DNA of 64,000 nt from Nocardiopsis quinghaiensis (lineage in GTDB: Bacteria > Actinomycetota > Actinomycetes > Streptosporangiales > Streptosporangiaceae). Location of the stretch: assembly GCF_008638365.1 (NCBI RefSeq), contig NZ_VWVU01000034.1, positions 1-64,000 of the forward strand, read 5' to 3'. Shown here one piece after another: positions 8,427 to 17,403 of the stretch (the stretch's first letter is position 1; each line of letters opens with the position of its first letter). Both the position numbers and the translations under genes were made by a program. The notes under the pieces are model-generated. The model ran no database searches, was not told the origin of the DNA, and was given only the letters and a program-made list of their open reading frames with translations.

Positions 8427-9802
8427 GCGTGCACCTCCGTTCCGCTCTCGGCCGCCTCGCACAGGTGCAGCTCCACCGTGTGCGGAACGTGCCTGTGCAC
8501 GGTGTTGACGGTCAGGGTCAGCGCCATGTCGGGGTCTTCCTCGTGCGCGCTGTTCGGGCGGGGCAGGCTGACCTGGGTCCGGTCGCCCACCTCGGGCAGC
8601 CGGTGGAGCTCGTGGATGACCAGCCCGCCCACGGTCTCGTAGTCGCCCGGGGGCAGGTCGTGGCCGATCAGCCGCTCGACCTCGTCGATGTGCAGCGCGC
8701 CCGGGACCAGGTAGGAGCCCTCGCCCTCCAGGTAGGCGGGCGACTCCTCCTCCGGGGTGTGCTCGTCGGCGATCTCGCCGACCAGCTCCTCGGCCAGGTC
8801 CTCGGTCGTGATGACCCCGGCCAGCCCGCCGTACTCGTCCACGACGCAGGCGAACTCCTCGTTCGCCTCGCGCAGCCGGTTCAGCAGTACCGGCAGCGGC
8901 AGTGACACGGGCACCATCACCGTCTCCCGGGCCACTTCGCTGACCTTGACGTCGGACAGGCGGCGATCGCCCAGTGCGAGCACGTCGCGCAGGCAGATGA
9001 CGCCGACGATGTCGTCCACGCCGTCGCCCAGGACCGGGAAGCGCGAGTGGTCGGAGGCCATCAGCTCCACGACCCGGCTGACCGGGTCGCCCTCCTCCAC
9101 GGTGGTCACCTCGGGGCGCGGGATCATCGCGTGTTCGGCGGTGCGGTCGTGGAAGTCCAGGGTGCGGTCCAGCAGCGTGGACAGCTCTGCGGGCAGGTCA
9201 CCGCTCTCCCGGGACTCGGCGATGATGCTCTCCAGGTCGCGCGGTGTCGCCGCGTGCTGGACGTCCTCCACCGGCTCGATCCGCACTGCCCTGAGCAGCA
9301 GGTTCGCGGCCTGGTCGAACAGCCAGATGACCGGGCCGAAGATCCTCAGGTAGATCCTGGTGGACAGCGCCAGCCAGCGCGCCACCGGCTCGGGCCGGGC
9401 GATGGCCAGGTTCTTGGGGAAGAGCTCGCCGAAGACCATCTGCACGATGGTGGAGAACAGCAGCGCGAGGACGGTTCCCACGGCCACGCCGGTCCCCGCG
9501 GGGACCCCGACGACACCGAGGAGTTCGCCGACGCCCTGGCCGATCATGGGTTCGGCCACGTAACCGACCAGCAGCCCGGTCACGGTGATGCCCAGTTGGG
9601 CGCCGGAGAGCATGAAGGACGTGCGTCTGGTGATGCCCAGGGCCCGCTTGGCCCCGGTGTCACCGGCTGCGGCCCGCGCCCGCAGGCGCGAGCGGTCCAC
9701 GGCCATGAAGCCGAATTCCTGGGCGACGAAGTATCCCGTCGCCACGGTGATCAGGAAGACCACCAGAGCCCCGAGGGCGATACTGAGAACGGTGCTCATC
9801 AT
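8423..9802 (-). CDS. CNNM/CBS/CorC_HlyC membrane transporter-like protein
   Basis: A 459-residue paralogue of the next gene: a CNNM domain with helices (about 1-195, with MVFGELFPKNLAIA), a CBS pair (about 215-335, ending VVDEYGGLAGVITTEDL, a family signature) and a C-terminal transporter-associated domain (about 350-435). It is probably a Mg/Co-related exporter or sensor in the plasma membrane. As the first gene of a two-gene operon with a GTGA junction, it may form heteromers with the downstream protein. Its leader has two stable hairpins. MM at the start leaves a one-codon ambiguity. Confidence 0.92.
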   Translation of the reverse strand: MMSTVLSIALGALVVFLITVATGYFVAQEFGFMAVDRSRLRARAAAGDTGAKRALGITRRTSFMLSGAQLGITVTGLLVGYVAEPMIGQGVGELLGVVGVPAGTGVAVGTVLALLFSTIVQMVFGELFPKNLAIARPEPVARWLALSTRIYLRIFGPVIWLFDQAANLLLRAVRIEPVEDVQHAATPRDLESIIAESRESGDLPAELSTLLDRTLDFHDRTAEHAMIPRPEVTTVEEGDPVSRVVELMASDHSRFPVLGDGVDDIVGVICLRDVLALGDRRLSDVKVSEVARETVMVPVSLPLPVLLNRLREANEEFACVVDEYGGLAGVITTEDLAEELVGEIADEHTPEEESPAYLEGEGSYLVPGALHIDEVERLIGHDLPPGDYETVGGLVIHELHRLPEVGDRTQVSLPRPNSAHEEDPDMALTLTVNTVHRHVPHTVELHLCEAAESGTEVHA

Positions 9803-9841
9803 CGGGCACGCACCGCCTGGGACCGCTTCGCGGCATGGTTC

Positions 9842-9911
9842 CTACGAAGGTGCGCGCCCCTCGTAGAAGGGGGCTCGTCGTCTGGGTCGCAGCATCCTGT
9901 GTGGATGCTGC
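9842..9911 (-). promoter_or_regulatory. Structured leader upstream of the CNNM operon
   Basis: Two hairpins lie in the 5' region of the minus-strand operon: GCAGCATCC (9889-9897)/GGATGCTGC (9903-9911) with loop TGTGT, and CTACGA (9842-9847)/TCGTAG (9861-9866). I could not match them to M-box, yybP-ykoY or ydaO consensus features. A metal-responsive leader is conceivable given the genes, but unproven. Confidence 0.4.
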
Positions 9912-10032
9912 CGGTACTTCGGGACGGGTCCACTGTTCCTCTCTCTGCGCCTTGTGCGCGTTGACGGTGTGACAGGAGTGGCCTGTTCTGGAGATAGGGA
10001 CGAAGAACCGCGGGAGAAAGTTCCCCGCGTGC

Positions 10033-10593
10033 TCAGTTCCCGACGGGGGCGTCGGTCTCCCCGCCGAAGGAGGCCCACTCACGGCGGCGGGCCTCGGCGA
10101 GCGCGATCGCGGTGGCCACGGCCACGTTCAGCGATCCCACCCGTCCGATCTGCGGAATGTAGGTGATGGCGTCCGCGCCCGCCAGGAGCGCGGGGGAGCA
10201 GCCGTGGTCCTCGGCGCCCACGGCCAGGCACACGTCGGGCTCCAGCGGGGCGGCGTGCAGCGGTACGGCGCCGCCGGCCAGCTCGACCGCCACCACCTTG
10301 TACCCGTCGTCGCGCGCGGCGGCCAGGGCCTCGGGGGTGGAGGACAGCCGTGTGTGCTCCACCTTCGTGGCGGTGCCCAGGGCGGTCTTGCCGACCTTGG
10401 AGTCGTCGGGGTCGGCGCTGTTGCCCGTGAGCCAGAGGTGGTCGACGCCGAAGGTCGCGCAGGTGCGCAGGATCGACCCCAGGTTGAAGGGCTGGGTGAC
10501 CGATTCGACGAGAAGGGCGAGACGCCCCTCGGTGCGCCTGCGCCACTGGCGGTTCAGGCGTTTGACGTCCGTAGGACGCAACTGCGTGCTCAA
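10033..10593 (-). CDS. TrmH/SpoU family RNA 2'-O-methyltransferase
   Basis: A 186-residue SAM-dependent ribose methyltransferase of the trefoil-knot (SPOUT) class, probably acting on tRNA or rRNA. Family motifs are visible: VTQPFNLGSILRTCATFG (motif 1), LAVGAEDHGCSP (motif 2) and IPQIGRVGSLNVAVATAI (motif 3, knot and SAM site). The TTG at 10593 is preceded by GAGGAA at a reasonable distance, and upstream residues in frame are not family-like. Length suits the short TrmH group. The precise nucleotide target cannot be read from sequence. Confidence 0.88.
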   Translation of the reverse strand: MSTQLRPTDVKRLNRQWRRRTEGRLALLVESVTQPFNLGSILRTCATFGVDHLWLTGNSADPDDSKVGKTALGTATKVEHTRLSSTPEALAAARDDGYKVVAVELAGGAVPLHAAPLEPDVCLAVGAEDHGCSPALLAGADAITYIPQIGRVGSLNVAVATAIALAEARRREWASFGGETDAPVGN

Positions 10594-10662
10594 CTGCGGT
10601 GTGTTCCTCGACGGGTGTGTCCGGGCTGGTCCCGGCTGGGCGGTTGTCCGCCACAGAGTATC

Positions 10663-10692
10663 GGTCACCGCGTGTGCGTGCACGCGGTGACC
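10663..10692. terminator. Perfect 12-bp hairpin between two methyltransferase genes
   Basis: GGTCACCGCGTG (10663-10674) pairs with CACGCGGTGACC (10681-10692) around TGCGTG. It lies downstream of the RsmC-like gene and upstream of the TrmH gene on the minus strand; no U tract follows. Confidence 0.5.
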
Positions 10693-10717
10693 CTGGCACA
10701 TCCAGGCAAAGGGTGAC

Positions 10718-11386
10718 TCAAGCCCCGGAACGCCGTACCGCCAGCACCCGGAAGCCCGCCCGTGAGGCCACGCGCTCGGCGGGCAGCCCCTGTGCGTCCA
10801 GCCACTTCTGCAGTGAGTCCGAGCCCAGGTGGCGCTGTACCACCAGGTGGGCCACGCCCTCGGGGGTGAGCCGCCCCAGCCAGGTGCGCAGCATCGCGTG
10901 CAGCACGTCCTTGCCCACACGGATGGGCGGATTGGACCACACCGCGTCGAAGGGGCCGAGCAGGTTTCGGGCCGTGGGCGCCGCAGTGCCGTCCCCGCCG
11001 TTCCGCGCCGCTTCGTCCACGGCCGGGGCGCCCTCGGGTCCCACCACCGCGAAGCGCGCGTTGTCCAACCCGTGCTCGGCGGCGTTGCGCCGGGCCAGGT
11101 CCACGGCGCGGGTGTTGACGTCCACGCCCAGTACCCGTGCTCCCGGGGCGCGCGAGGCCATCGTCAGGGCGATGGGGCCGTAACCGCAGCCCAGGTCGAG
11201 CAGGCGCCCCCGGGCGGGCGGCGCCGGGACCGTCTCCAGCAGCACCCGTGTGCCGAGGTCGACCTTGTCGGGGGAGAACACGCCCCGGTCGGTGCGCAGC
11301 CGCAGGTGCAGGTCCGGCAGAACCAGGTCGGCGGTGGAGGGGCGGCTGGCGGCGCCCGGATCGGAGTCGAAGTAGTGCTGGGCCAC
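10718..11386 (-). CDS. RsmC-like rRNA guanine-N2 methyltransferase (small form)
   Basis: A 222-residue class I SAM methyltransferase. LLDLGCGYGPIALTMA (about 62-77) is the SAM-binding glycine motif, GVDVNTRAV the acidic ribose-binding strand, and VWSNPPIRVGK (about 149) the NPPF/Y-like catalytic loop typical of N-methyltransferases such as RsmC. It corresponds to the C-terminal catalytic half of E. coli RsmC, a length common in actinobacteria. GTG 11386 gives the family-like MAQHYFDSDP start. It is separated by a hairpin from the TrmH gene downstream. Confidence 0.85.
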   Translation of the reverse strand: MAQHYFDSDPGAASRPSTADLVLPDLHLRLRTDRGVFSPDKVDLGTRVLLETVPAPPARGRLLDLGCGYGPIALTMASRAPGARVLGVDVNTRAVDLARRNAAEHGLDNARFAVVGPEGAPAVDEAARNGGDGTAAPTARNLLGPFDAVWSNPPIRVGKDVLHAMLRTWLGRLTPEGVAHLVVQRHLGSDSLQKWLDAQGLPAERVASRAGFRVLAVRRSGA

Positions 11387-11527
11387 GCCGTGACGCTACC
11401 AGGGCCCGAGCGGGGCGCCGTACCGGGCAAAAACCTCGTGTTCCCCCAGGAACGAAATCTCCAATCCCCAGGACCCGGGCGTCCGGAGTGGCGAAGATGG
11501 AGGTATCCGACGTTTGTGGGAGAACCC

Positions 11528-12034
11528 ATGCGAGCACAGGTAGGAGACCGACTGGTAGTCGAGAGTCCGCGTGCCGACACCCACCGCAGGACGGGCGTCG
11601 TCACCGGGGTCCGGGGGGTCGGAGGGTCGCCTCCGTACCAGGTGCACTGGTCCGACGCGGAGAAGGGACACGACGCCCTGATCTACCCGGGGCCGGACGC
11701 ACACGTGGAACACCCGCCCGGTGGTACGGGCGCGGACGCGGAGGGGGCCGATGCCATGCAGACGATGAAGCGTTGGAACGTCGATGTCGTCGTCGCCGAG
11801 GAGAGTGAGGGCGACAGCGCGCGGACCTGGGCGGAGGTGGGCCTGGTCGCCGACGACGGGACGGCGTTGAGGGGGCACGGGATGGCCCGCAAGCACCCCA
11901 CGGACCTGGACGTGCCCGAGATCGGGGAGGAGCTCGCGGTCTCTCGCGCCCTGTCCGACCTCTCGCGCCAGCTCCGCCAGGTCGCGGCCGAGGACATCAA
12001 CGACCACAGCGGCCTCCCGTGGCGGCCCACCTGA
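11528..12034 (+). CDS. DUF1918 + DUF1876 fusion protein
   Basis: A 168-residue protein with two small actinobacterial domains. Residues 1-60 match DUF1918 (GDRLVVES, a Gly-rich turn, SPPYQVHW, then YPGPDA), an SH3-like fold. Residues about 78-160 match DUF1876 (KRWNVDVVVAEE, then an Ala/Gly strand and VSRALSDLSRQL), a dsRBD-like fold. Both functions are unknown; stress or nucleic-acid roles are only suggested by folds. The two domains usually occur as separate genes, so the fusion is of note. ATG 11528 follows GGGAGAA. A strong hairpin terminator follows. Confidence 0.85.
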   Translation: MRAQVGDRLVVESPRADTHRRTGVVTGVRGVGGSPPYQVHWSDAEKGHDALIYPGPDAHVEHPPGGTGADAEGADAMQTMKRWNVDVVVAEESEGDSARTWAEVGLVADDGTALRGHGMARKHPTDLDVPEIGEELAVSRALSDLSRQLRQVAAEDINDHSGLPWRPT

Positions 12035-12081
12035 GCGGTGGGAGCCGCTGCCCTCGCCTCACGCGGGCCGCCCGAGCGCCT

Positions 12082-12110
12082 GGGCCCGGACCGGTTTTCG
12101 GTCCGGGCCC
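12082..12110 (+). terminator. Terminator after the DUF1918/DUF1876 gene
   Basis: GGGCCCGGACCG pairs with CGGTCCGGGCCC (12-bp perfect stem) around a GTTTT loop. The remaining spacer to 12450 contains no convincing gene, only the ribosome site AAGGAG for the permease. Confidence 0.8.
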
Positions 12111-12450
12111 TTGGTATGGGCTCGGGCGTTGGGATGCGGGGCACCGCGCCGACACCGTGCGGACCGGAAGTGGTCACCTTCGCCATGAGTCGTTTGCGCT
12201 CGCCGGTCACCGGGATCGGGCACACTCGGAAGTCGGGCGCGGCCACCGCCGGGAGGCGGAGGGGCCGTTGCGGCTCGGAGGGGCCGCAACGCCGCCGTGC
12301 CCGCCCAGGCCGTGCCGGGGAGTGTGCGTCAGCCGGCACACCAGGTCCACCGCCACGGTCCGAGGTGGCGCCGCGCTTTTACCGGAGGTGTCCGGGGGAA
12401 GGCGCGCTACCGTCGGCGTGCGCGCCGGAGCACCCACGCAAGGAGACTCG

Positions 12451-13719
12451 TTGCCCACCTCTTCCGGACCCCAGGCCGGACCCGCCCGTGTCCTTGGCAC
12501 CGTGGACGCCGTCGCCATCGGCGCGGGCGCGATGCTCGGCGCCGGAGTGTTCACCGTCTTCTCCCCGGCCGCGCTCGGCGCCGGCGCATGGCTGCCCGTG
12601 GCCATCCTCATCGCGGGCACCGTCGCCTACTGCAACGCCGTCTCCTCGGCCAGGCTCGCCGCCCGACACCCCGAGTCCGGGGGCGCCTACGTCTACGGGC
12701 GCGAGCGCCTGGGAGAGCTGTGGGGCTACCTGGCGGGCTGGTCCTTCGTCGTCGGCAAGATCGCCTCCTGCGCGGTCATGGCGCTGACCTTCGCCGCCTA
12801 CCTCCTGCCGGGCTGGGAGAAGCCCGTGGCGACGGCCGCCGTGCTCGCGCTCACCGCGCTCAACTACCGGGGGGTCCGGCGCTCCACGCTGGTGGTCAAG
12901 GTTCTCCTCGTCGTGGTCCTGGCGGTCCTGGCCGCCGCGATCGTGGCGATGGTCCTCAGCGGGCGGCTGGCGGCCGTCGCCCAGGTGGAGGGCCTGGGCC
13001 CCTGGCCCGGCTCCTTCGGTGTGCTGGGCGCCGCCGGGATGGTCTTCTTCGCCTTCGCCGGGTACGCGCGCGTGGCCACCCTGGGCGGTGAGGTCCGCGA
13101 CCCCGAGACCACCATCCCCCGCGCCATCACCCTGGCCCTGGGCGGGGTCCTCCTGCTGTACCTGGTCATCGGTACCGGCCTGTTGATCGTGCTGGGCCGC
13201 GAGCGCCTGTCCACCACCACCACTCCGATGGTCGACGCCGTCCAGGTCGCCGGGTTCTCCTGGCTGGCCCCGGTCGTGGTCGCCGGCGCCGCCGTGGCGA
13301 GCCTTGGCGCCCTGCTCTCCCTGGTCCTGGGGGTCTCCAGGACCACCGCCGCGATGGCCGCCGACGGGCACCTGCCCCGCTCCCTCGCGGTCGTCCACGA
13401 ACGGTTCGGGGTACCGCACCGGGCCGAGCTGCTGGTCGCCGTACTGGTGATCGGCCTGGTTCTGCTCACCGACCTGCGCGGCGCCATCGCCTTCTCCGCC
13501 TTCGGCGTCCTGGTGTACTACGCCATCACCAACGCCTCGGCGCTGCGGCTGGGGGCCGACGAACCCCGCCCGCCCCTGGTGGTGCCCCTGACCGGGCTGG
13601 TCGGGTGCGTGGTGCTGGCGTGCAGCCTGCCTCTGCCCGCGGTCATCACCGGCATGGCCGTCCTGGCGCTGGGCGCGGGCCTGTGGTGGCTGCGCGAGCG
13701 GTTCGCCCTGCGCTTCTGA
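12451..13719 (+). CDS. APC superfamily amino-acid/amine permease
   Basis: A 422-residue integral membrane transporter with about 12 hydrophobic helices. The first helix AIGAGAMLGAGVFTVF carries the Gly-rich APC substrate-binding break, and YVYGRERLGELWGYLAGW is the family loop after helix 2. It probably imports amino acids or cationic amines by proton symport; the substrate cannot be assigned. TTG 12451 was chosen because AAGGAG lies 8 nt upstream and the family start follows. It is a single gene, convergent with the NUDIX gene. Confidence 0.88.
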   Translation: MPTSSGPQAGPARVLGTVDAVAIGAGAMLGAGVFTVFSPAALGAGAWLPVAILIAGTVAYCNAVSSARLAARHPESGGAYVYGRERLGELWGYLAGWSFVVGKIASCAVMALTFAAYLLPGWEKPVATAAVLALTALNYRGVRRSTLVVKVLLVVVLAVLAAAIVAMVLSGRLAAVAQVEGLGPWPGSFGVLGAAGMVFFAFAGYARVATLGGEVRDPETTIPRAITLALGGVLLLYLVIGTGLLIVLGRERLSTTTTPMVDAVQVAGFSWLAPVVVAGAAVASLGALLSLVLGVSRTTAAMAADGHLPRSLAVVHERFGVPHRAELLVAVLVIGLVLLTDLRGAIAFSAFGVLVYYAITNASALRLGADEPRPPLVVPLTGLVGCVVLACSLPLPAVITGMAVLALGAGLWWLRERFALRF

Positions 13720-13762
13720 CGCCTGTGACGGGTGCTCTCCGGCCCCGGGGGGCGGAGACGCC

Positions 13763-14524
13763 TCAGGGGCGGCTGTGCCGTGCCATGTAGGCCAGACCGC
13801 GCTGAGCGGTCGCGGACAGCCGGAGCCCGGCCACCTCCTCGGGGGTGAACCAGCCGCTGTCGGCGGTCGAGCCGTTCTCCTCCAGCACCCTGGCCGGTCT
13901 CGGACTGGCGACGAACACGTGGAAGAACACCCACACCGCGTAGATCTCGTGGCCGCCGGGCTGGCCCCGGTGGTGGCTGGAGACGGTGAGCAGGTCGCCG
14001 ACCTGGCCGTCCTGGCCGGTCTCCTCGGCCACCTCGCGCCGCAGTGCGGCGCGCACGTCCTCGCCCGCGTCCACGCCGCCACCCGGAAGGTGCCAGGTGC
14101 CGGCGCCGGGGAAGCCCTCGGCGATGCGGCTCAGCAGCACGCGGCCGTCGGGGCCGTCGACGATCCCGTAGGAGGCGAACCGGCGCAGCCGCGGGCGGTC
14201 CTGGGGCAGGTCCTCTCCGGCGGCCAGTTCGGTGGGGGAGGGGGAGAGCCCGCTTCCCGCGGCGGCCGAGGGCCAGGCGGCGCGGGTCCCGGCCTCGGCG
14301 AAGACCACCCGGTCGATGTGCAGGGGTGTGCCGTCGGGTGCCTCCACCAGCTCGGTGAGCACGTCCACGGCGCGCAGGGACGTGTTCGGGGACAGGCCGC
14401 CCAGGTCGCGGACCACCTCCGCCGGGTCCTGTCCGAACAGCACGCGGCCGCCGAGCACCGTGGACCCGGTGACCAGGTGCGCGGTGACACGCCGCTGCGG
14501 TTCGCCGGGGGAGGGAGGGGTCAC
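13763..14524 (-). CDS. NUDIX hydrolase with N-terminal extension
   Basis: A 253-residue protein. The NUDIX box is complete at about 150-172: GGGVDAGED, ALRREVAEETGQ, giving the Mg-binding Glu set. The first about 110 residues (beginning VTPPSPGEPQRR) are not a standard NUDIX part and resemble a separate small domain. Such enzymes hydrolyse nucleoside diphosphates linked to other moieties; the substrate is unknown. GTG 14524 overlaps the HAD stop codon as GTGA, so it is translated after the HAD phosphatase; the pair may act together in nucleotide or cofactor housecleaning. Confidence 0.85.
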   Translation of the reverse strand: MTPPSPGEPQRRVTAHLVTGSTVLGGRVLFGQDPAEVVRDLGGLSPNTSLRAVDVLTELVEAPDGTPLHIDRVVFAEAGTRAAWPSAAAGSGLSPSPTELAAGEDLPQDRPRLRRFASYGIVDGPDGRVLLSRIAEGFPGAGTWHLPGGGVDAGEDVRAALRREVAEETGQDGQVGDLLTVSSHHRGQPGGHEIYAVWVFFHVFVASPRPARVLEENGSTADSGWFTPEEVAGLRLSATAQRGLAYMARHSRP

Positions 14525-15255
14525 AGCGTTCCCGCTGCGGGGGCCACGCTGGGCAGGCCGACCATGCGCAGCAGGTCGTCCAGGTTGGTGACGGTGCTCA
14601 CGGACTCGAAGCGCTGCTGGCCTCGACGGTCGACCATGACCGGGTGCATGCGCGCGGCCACGGCCCCCACACCGTCGGCCTGGATCTGGTCGCCCACGTG
14701 CCAGCAGGCGGTGGGGTCCACGCCCAGGCGCTGGGCGGCCGTGTGGAAGATGCGCGGGTCGGGCTTGCCCGTCCCGGCGGTGTCGGCGCACACCACGGCG
14801 TGGAAGTAGGGGGCCAGCTCCAGGGCCTGCAGTTTGGCGTGCTGGAGGGCCTCGATGCCGTTGGTGACCACGGCCAGGCGGTATCCGGCCGACGCCAGGG
14901 CGTTCAGGGCGGGGATCGTGTCGGGGAAGACCTGCCAGGCCGAGCGGTGCGCGTCCAGGTAGAGGCGGTAGAGGTCGTCGCAGTGCTGGTCGGCGATGTC
15001 GGCGTGTCCGGCCTGGACGGCCAGGGCGCGGATGCGCTCGCGGCGCTGCTGTTCCAGGCTCAGTCGGCCGCGCAGGTAGGAGCCGAAGGAGAGCTCGGTC
15101 TGTACGTCCCACAGACTGCGGGCGGCACCGAAGTCAGGGTGACCGAGCCGCTCCATGACCGCGCGGAGCCCCGTGGACGACGCGGCGAGATCGTCGATGA
15201 GGGTGTCGTCCAGGTCGAAGCAGATCGCCGTCGGTGCTGCGGGTGTGTTCGGCAT
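14521..15255 (-). CDS. HAD family phosphatase/hydrolase
   Basis: A 244-residue cytosolic HAD hydrolase. All four motifs are present: FDLDDTLIDD (nucleophile and acid Asp), VVTNG (motif II), GKPDPRIF (motif III Lys) and HVGDQIQADGVGA (motif IV metal Asp). The helical cap (about 20-100) is of the C1 type, suggesting a small phosphorylated metabolite. ATG 15255 is preceded by GAGGAACG. It is coupled to the NUDIX gene by a 4-nt overlap. Confidence 0.9.
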   Translation of the reverse strand: MPNTPAAPTAICFDLDDTLIDDLAASSTGLRAVMERLGHPDFGAARSLWDVQTELSFGSYLRGRLSLEQQRRERIRALAVQAGHADIADQHCDDLYRLYLDAHRSAWQVFPDTIPALNALASAGYRLAVVTNGIEALQHAKLQALELAPYFHAVVCADTAGTGKPDPRIFHTAAQRLGVDPTACWHVGDQIQADGVGAVAARMHPVMVDRRGQQRFESVSTVTNLDDLLRMVGLPSVAPAAGTL

Positions 15256-15397
15256 CGTTCCTCAAGTGAATGGGCATGACAAAACATGCCAACGCTAACC
15301 CGTGGACATGACGGAAAAGGTGTAAACCCCACCTAAAGGTATGTGACCCAGGCCACTAAAAGGGGGGTGAGGTCGGCCCGGGGCCGATCCCGCGGAC

Positions 15398-16345
15398 TCA
15401 CGGAAGCCGCTGGAACCACAGCAGTGACGTCACGGCCGTGGCCATCGACAGTATGATCGCCACCAGGACGAACCGTGTGACAATCTCCTCGTGTACCACC
15501 TCGGTACCCAGCGAGGAGCCGATGTTCCGGTAGACCTCGTTGAGCTCCGTCTCGCTCTCGGCCTCGTAGAAGTATCCGCCGGTGTCCTGGGCCAGGCCGC
15601 GCAGCGCCTCCTTGTCGATGTCCGCGGGCACCTGGTAGCCGTCGATCTCGATCATCGCCGCGCCCGTGCCGAACGCGATCGCCGACACAGGTACCTCCTG
15701 TTCGGCCGCCACCGCCGCCGCCTGCGAGATGTCACGTCCGCTGGTGTTCTCCCCGTCCGACAGGAGCACCACCGCCGACGGGGGCGGGTCCTCCTGGGCC
15801 TCCTCGTCGAAGCTGCGGATCGCCTCCAGCGAGGCGAACACGCCCTCGCCGATCGCCGTGCCCGGGCCCAGTTGCAGGTTCTCGATCGACCCGATCACCG
15901 CCTGGTGGTCGTGGGTGGGGGAGGAGACCACCGTCGCCGTCGAGGAGAAGGCCACCAGTCCCACGTTGAACCGGTCCGGCAGCGTCTCCACGAACCCCTG
16001 CGCCGACTCCTTGGCCGCGTTCAGGCGGTCGGGATCGATGTCGGTGGCCGCCATCGATAGCGACACGTCCACCGCCACCATGATCGTCGCCCGCTCACGC
16101 GGCTGCTCCACCGGCATCGCGGGTAGCGCCATCGAGGTGATGAGCGCTCCGAGAGCCAGCGTGAACAGCACCGCCGGGACGTGCCTGCGCACGTCCGGGC
16201 GGTGTGGGGCCACCTGGTCCAGCAGCGACAGGTTGGTGAAACGCATCGTGTACTCGCGCCGCTGGGTCTGCGCGAACACGTATGCCCCGATGAGCAGAAC
16301 GATGAGGAGCAGCCACCACAGCCGCTGGGGCTCCAGGAAGGTCAT
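15398..16345 (-). CDS. VWA-domain membrane protein (BatA-like) of the MoxR operon
   Basis: A 315-residue membrane protein. Two N-terminal helices (about 10-25 and 58-76) precede a von Willebrand A domain (about 85-290) with an intact MIDAS: VAVDVSLSMAA (DxSxS) and LLSDGENTSG; a C-terminal helix closes the protein. It is the last gene of a MoxR-DUF58-VWA set, a module that couples an AAA+ ATPase to metal-ion-dependent assembly or folding of client complexes at the membrane. It lies 80 nt downstream of the DUF58 gene. The client is unknown. Confidence 0.9.
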   Translation of the reverse strand: MTFLEPQRLWWLLLIVLLIGAYVFAQTQRREYTMRFTNLSLLDQVAPHRPDVRRHVPAVLFTLALGALITSMALPAMPVEQPRERATIMVAVDVSLSMAATDIDPDRLNAAKESAQGFVETLPDRFNVGLVAFSSTATVVSSPTHDHQAVIGSIENLQLGPGTAIGEGVFASLEAIRSFDEEAQEDPPPSAVVLLSDGENTSGRDISQAAAVAAEQEVPVSAIAFGTGAAMIEIDGYQVPADIDKEALRGLAQDTGGYFYEAESETELNEVYRNIGSSLGTEVVHEEIVTRFVLVAIILSMATAVTSLLWFQRLP

Positions 16346-16425
16346 CGTTCAGTCCCCCGTTGCGTAGGCTCTGTCCCGCGGGTCGGCGCCCGCACCCTCG
16401 TTCGGTCCCATGGTGGCCCCCTCGC

Positions 16426-17403
16426 TCACCCGGGCGTTCCTGGGGTGTGGCGGGCCAGATGGTGCGCGGTACGTCGCTGGTGGATGACGAACCGTGCCGT
16501 ATCCAGTACCCAGTCCCGGTCGGTTCGTAGCGACAGGTGGTGGACCCCGCACCGGCGCAGTGCGCCGCGCACCGCCGCGCGCTGGTCGGCGGCCGCCTGG
16601 CGGTAGCGCTCGCGCACCGCCCGGGTCAGCCGTATGTCGCGCACCCTGCCCGTGCGGGGATCGCTCAGAGTCACGTCGCCCACATCGGGCACGTCCAGTT
16701 CGCGTGGGTCGACCACCTCCACCACCAGTACCTGGTGACGTGTGGCCAGCTGCCTCAGCGGGCGCTCCCAGGTGATCTCGCCGCCGAAGGCGGGCGTGTC
16801 CAGGAAGTCGGAGATCACCACCCGCAGGCCGCGACGGCGACGGGTGCGCACCAGGTCCGACAGCGCGTCGGCCAGGGTGGCCTGGTGCGGCGAGGGATCG
16901 CGCTCGTCACCGGTCGGTGCCGCGGCCACCGTGGCCAGCAGCGCCAGCAGCGCCTCCTTGCCCGAGCGGGCGGGCCAGCGCCGGACCCTGCCCTGGTGTA
17001 GGAAGTGGGCGCCGAACCGGTCGCCCACACGCTGGGTGAGCAGGTTGGCCGCCACCATCGCGCCGACCGCCACCTCGTGCTTGGAGCGCAGGCCCGTGCC
17101 GAAGTTCATGCTCGGCGACAGGTCCAGCAGGGTCCAGCTCTCCAGCTCGCGGTCGGCGACCAGGTCGCGCACGTGCGGTGTGGTGGTACGGGCGGTGACC
17201 GACCAGTCCATGTGCCGCACGTCGTCCTCGCCCGGCTGGTACACGCGGGCCTCGGCGGCCTCCGAGCCCGGGCCCAGGCGCAGCCCCAGGTGCTCACCGT
17301 GCAGCAGCCCCTCCAGCCGGTGCACGATGCGCAGGTCCAGACGGCGCAGTGCGGCGCGCAGGCGGGGATCGGTACCGATCGCGGGAGTGGTCACGGCCCT
17401 CAC
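16426..17403 (-). CDS. DUF58 protein (MoxR-associated)
   Basis: A 325-residue protein with the DUF58 signature YQPGEDDVRHMDWSVTARTT at about 54-73 and a following VWA-like fold (LLDLSPSMNFG, a degenerate MIDAS). No membrane helix is evident, unlike many DUF58 proteins. GTG 17403 overlaps the moxR stop as GTGA, indicating coupled translation; GTG 17394 is an alternative. It is taken to work as the adaptor between the MoxR ATPase and the VWA protein. Confidence 0.9.
   Translation of the reverse strand: MRAVTTPAIGTDPRLRAALRRLDLRIVHRLEGLLHGEHLGLRLGPGSEAAEARVYQPGEDDVRHMDWSVTARTTTPHVRDLVADRELESWTLLDLSPSMNFGTGLRSKHEVAVGAMVAANLLTQRVGDRFGAHFLHQGRVRRWPARSGKEALLALLATVAAAPTGDERDPSPHQATLADALSDLVRTRRRRGLRVVISDFLDTPAFGGEITWERPLRQLATRHQVLVVEVVDPRELDVPDVGDVTLSDPRTGRVRDIRLTRAVRERYRQAAADQRAAVRGALRRCGVHHLSLRTDRDWVLDTARFVIHQRRTAHHLARHTPGTPG

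Noticed and set aside
9842..9911. Known Mg (M-box) or Mn (yybP-ykoY) riboswitch
   Set aside because: The conserved core sequences of those classes could not be found in the leader.
12379..14082. 567-codon minus-strand frame
   Set aside because: It is antisense to the APC permease and out of frame with the NUDIX gene; composition is Gln/His/Gly-rich.
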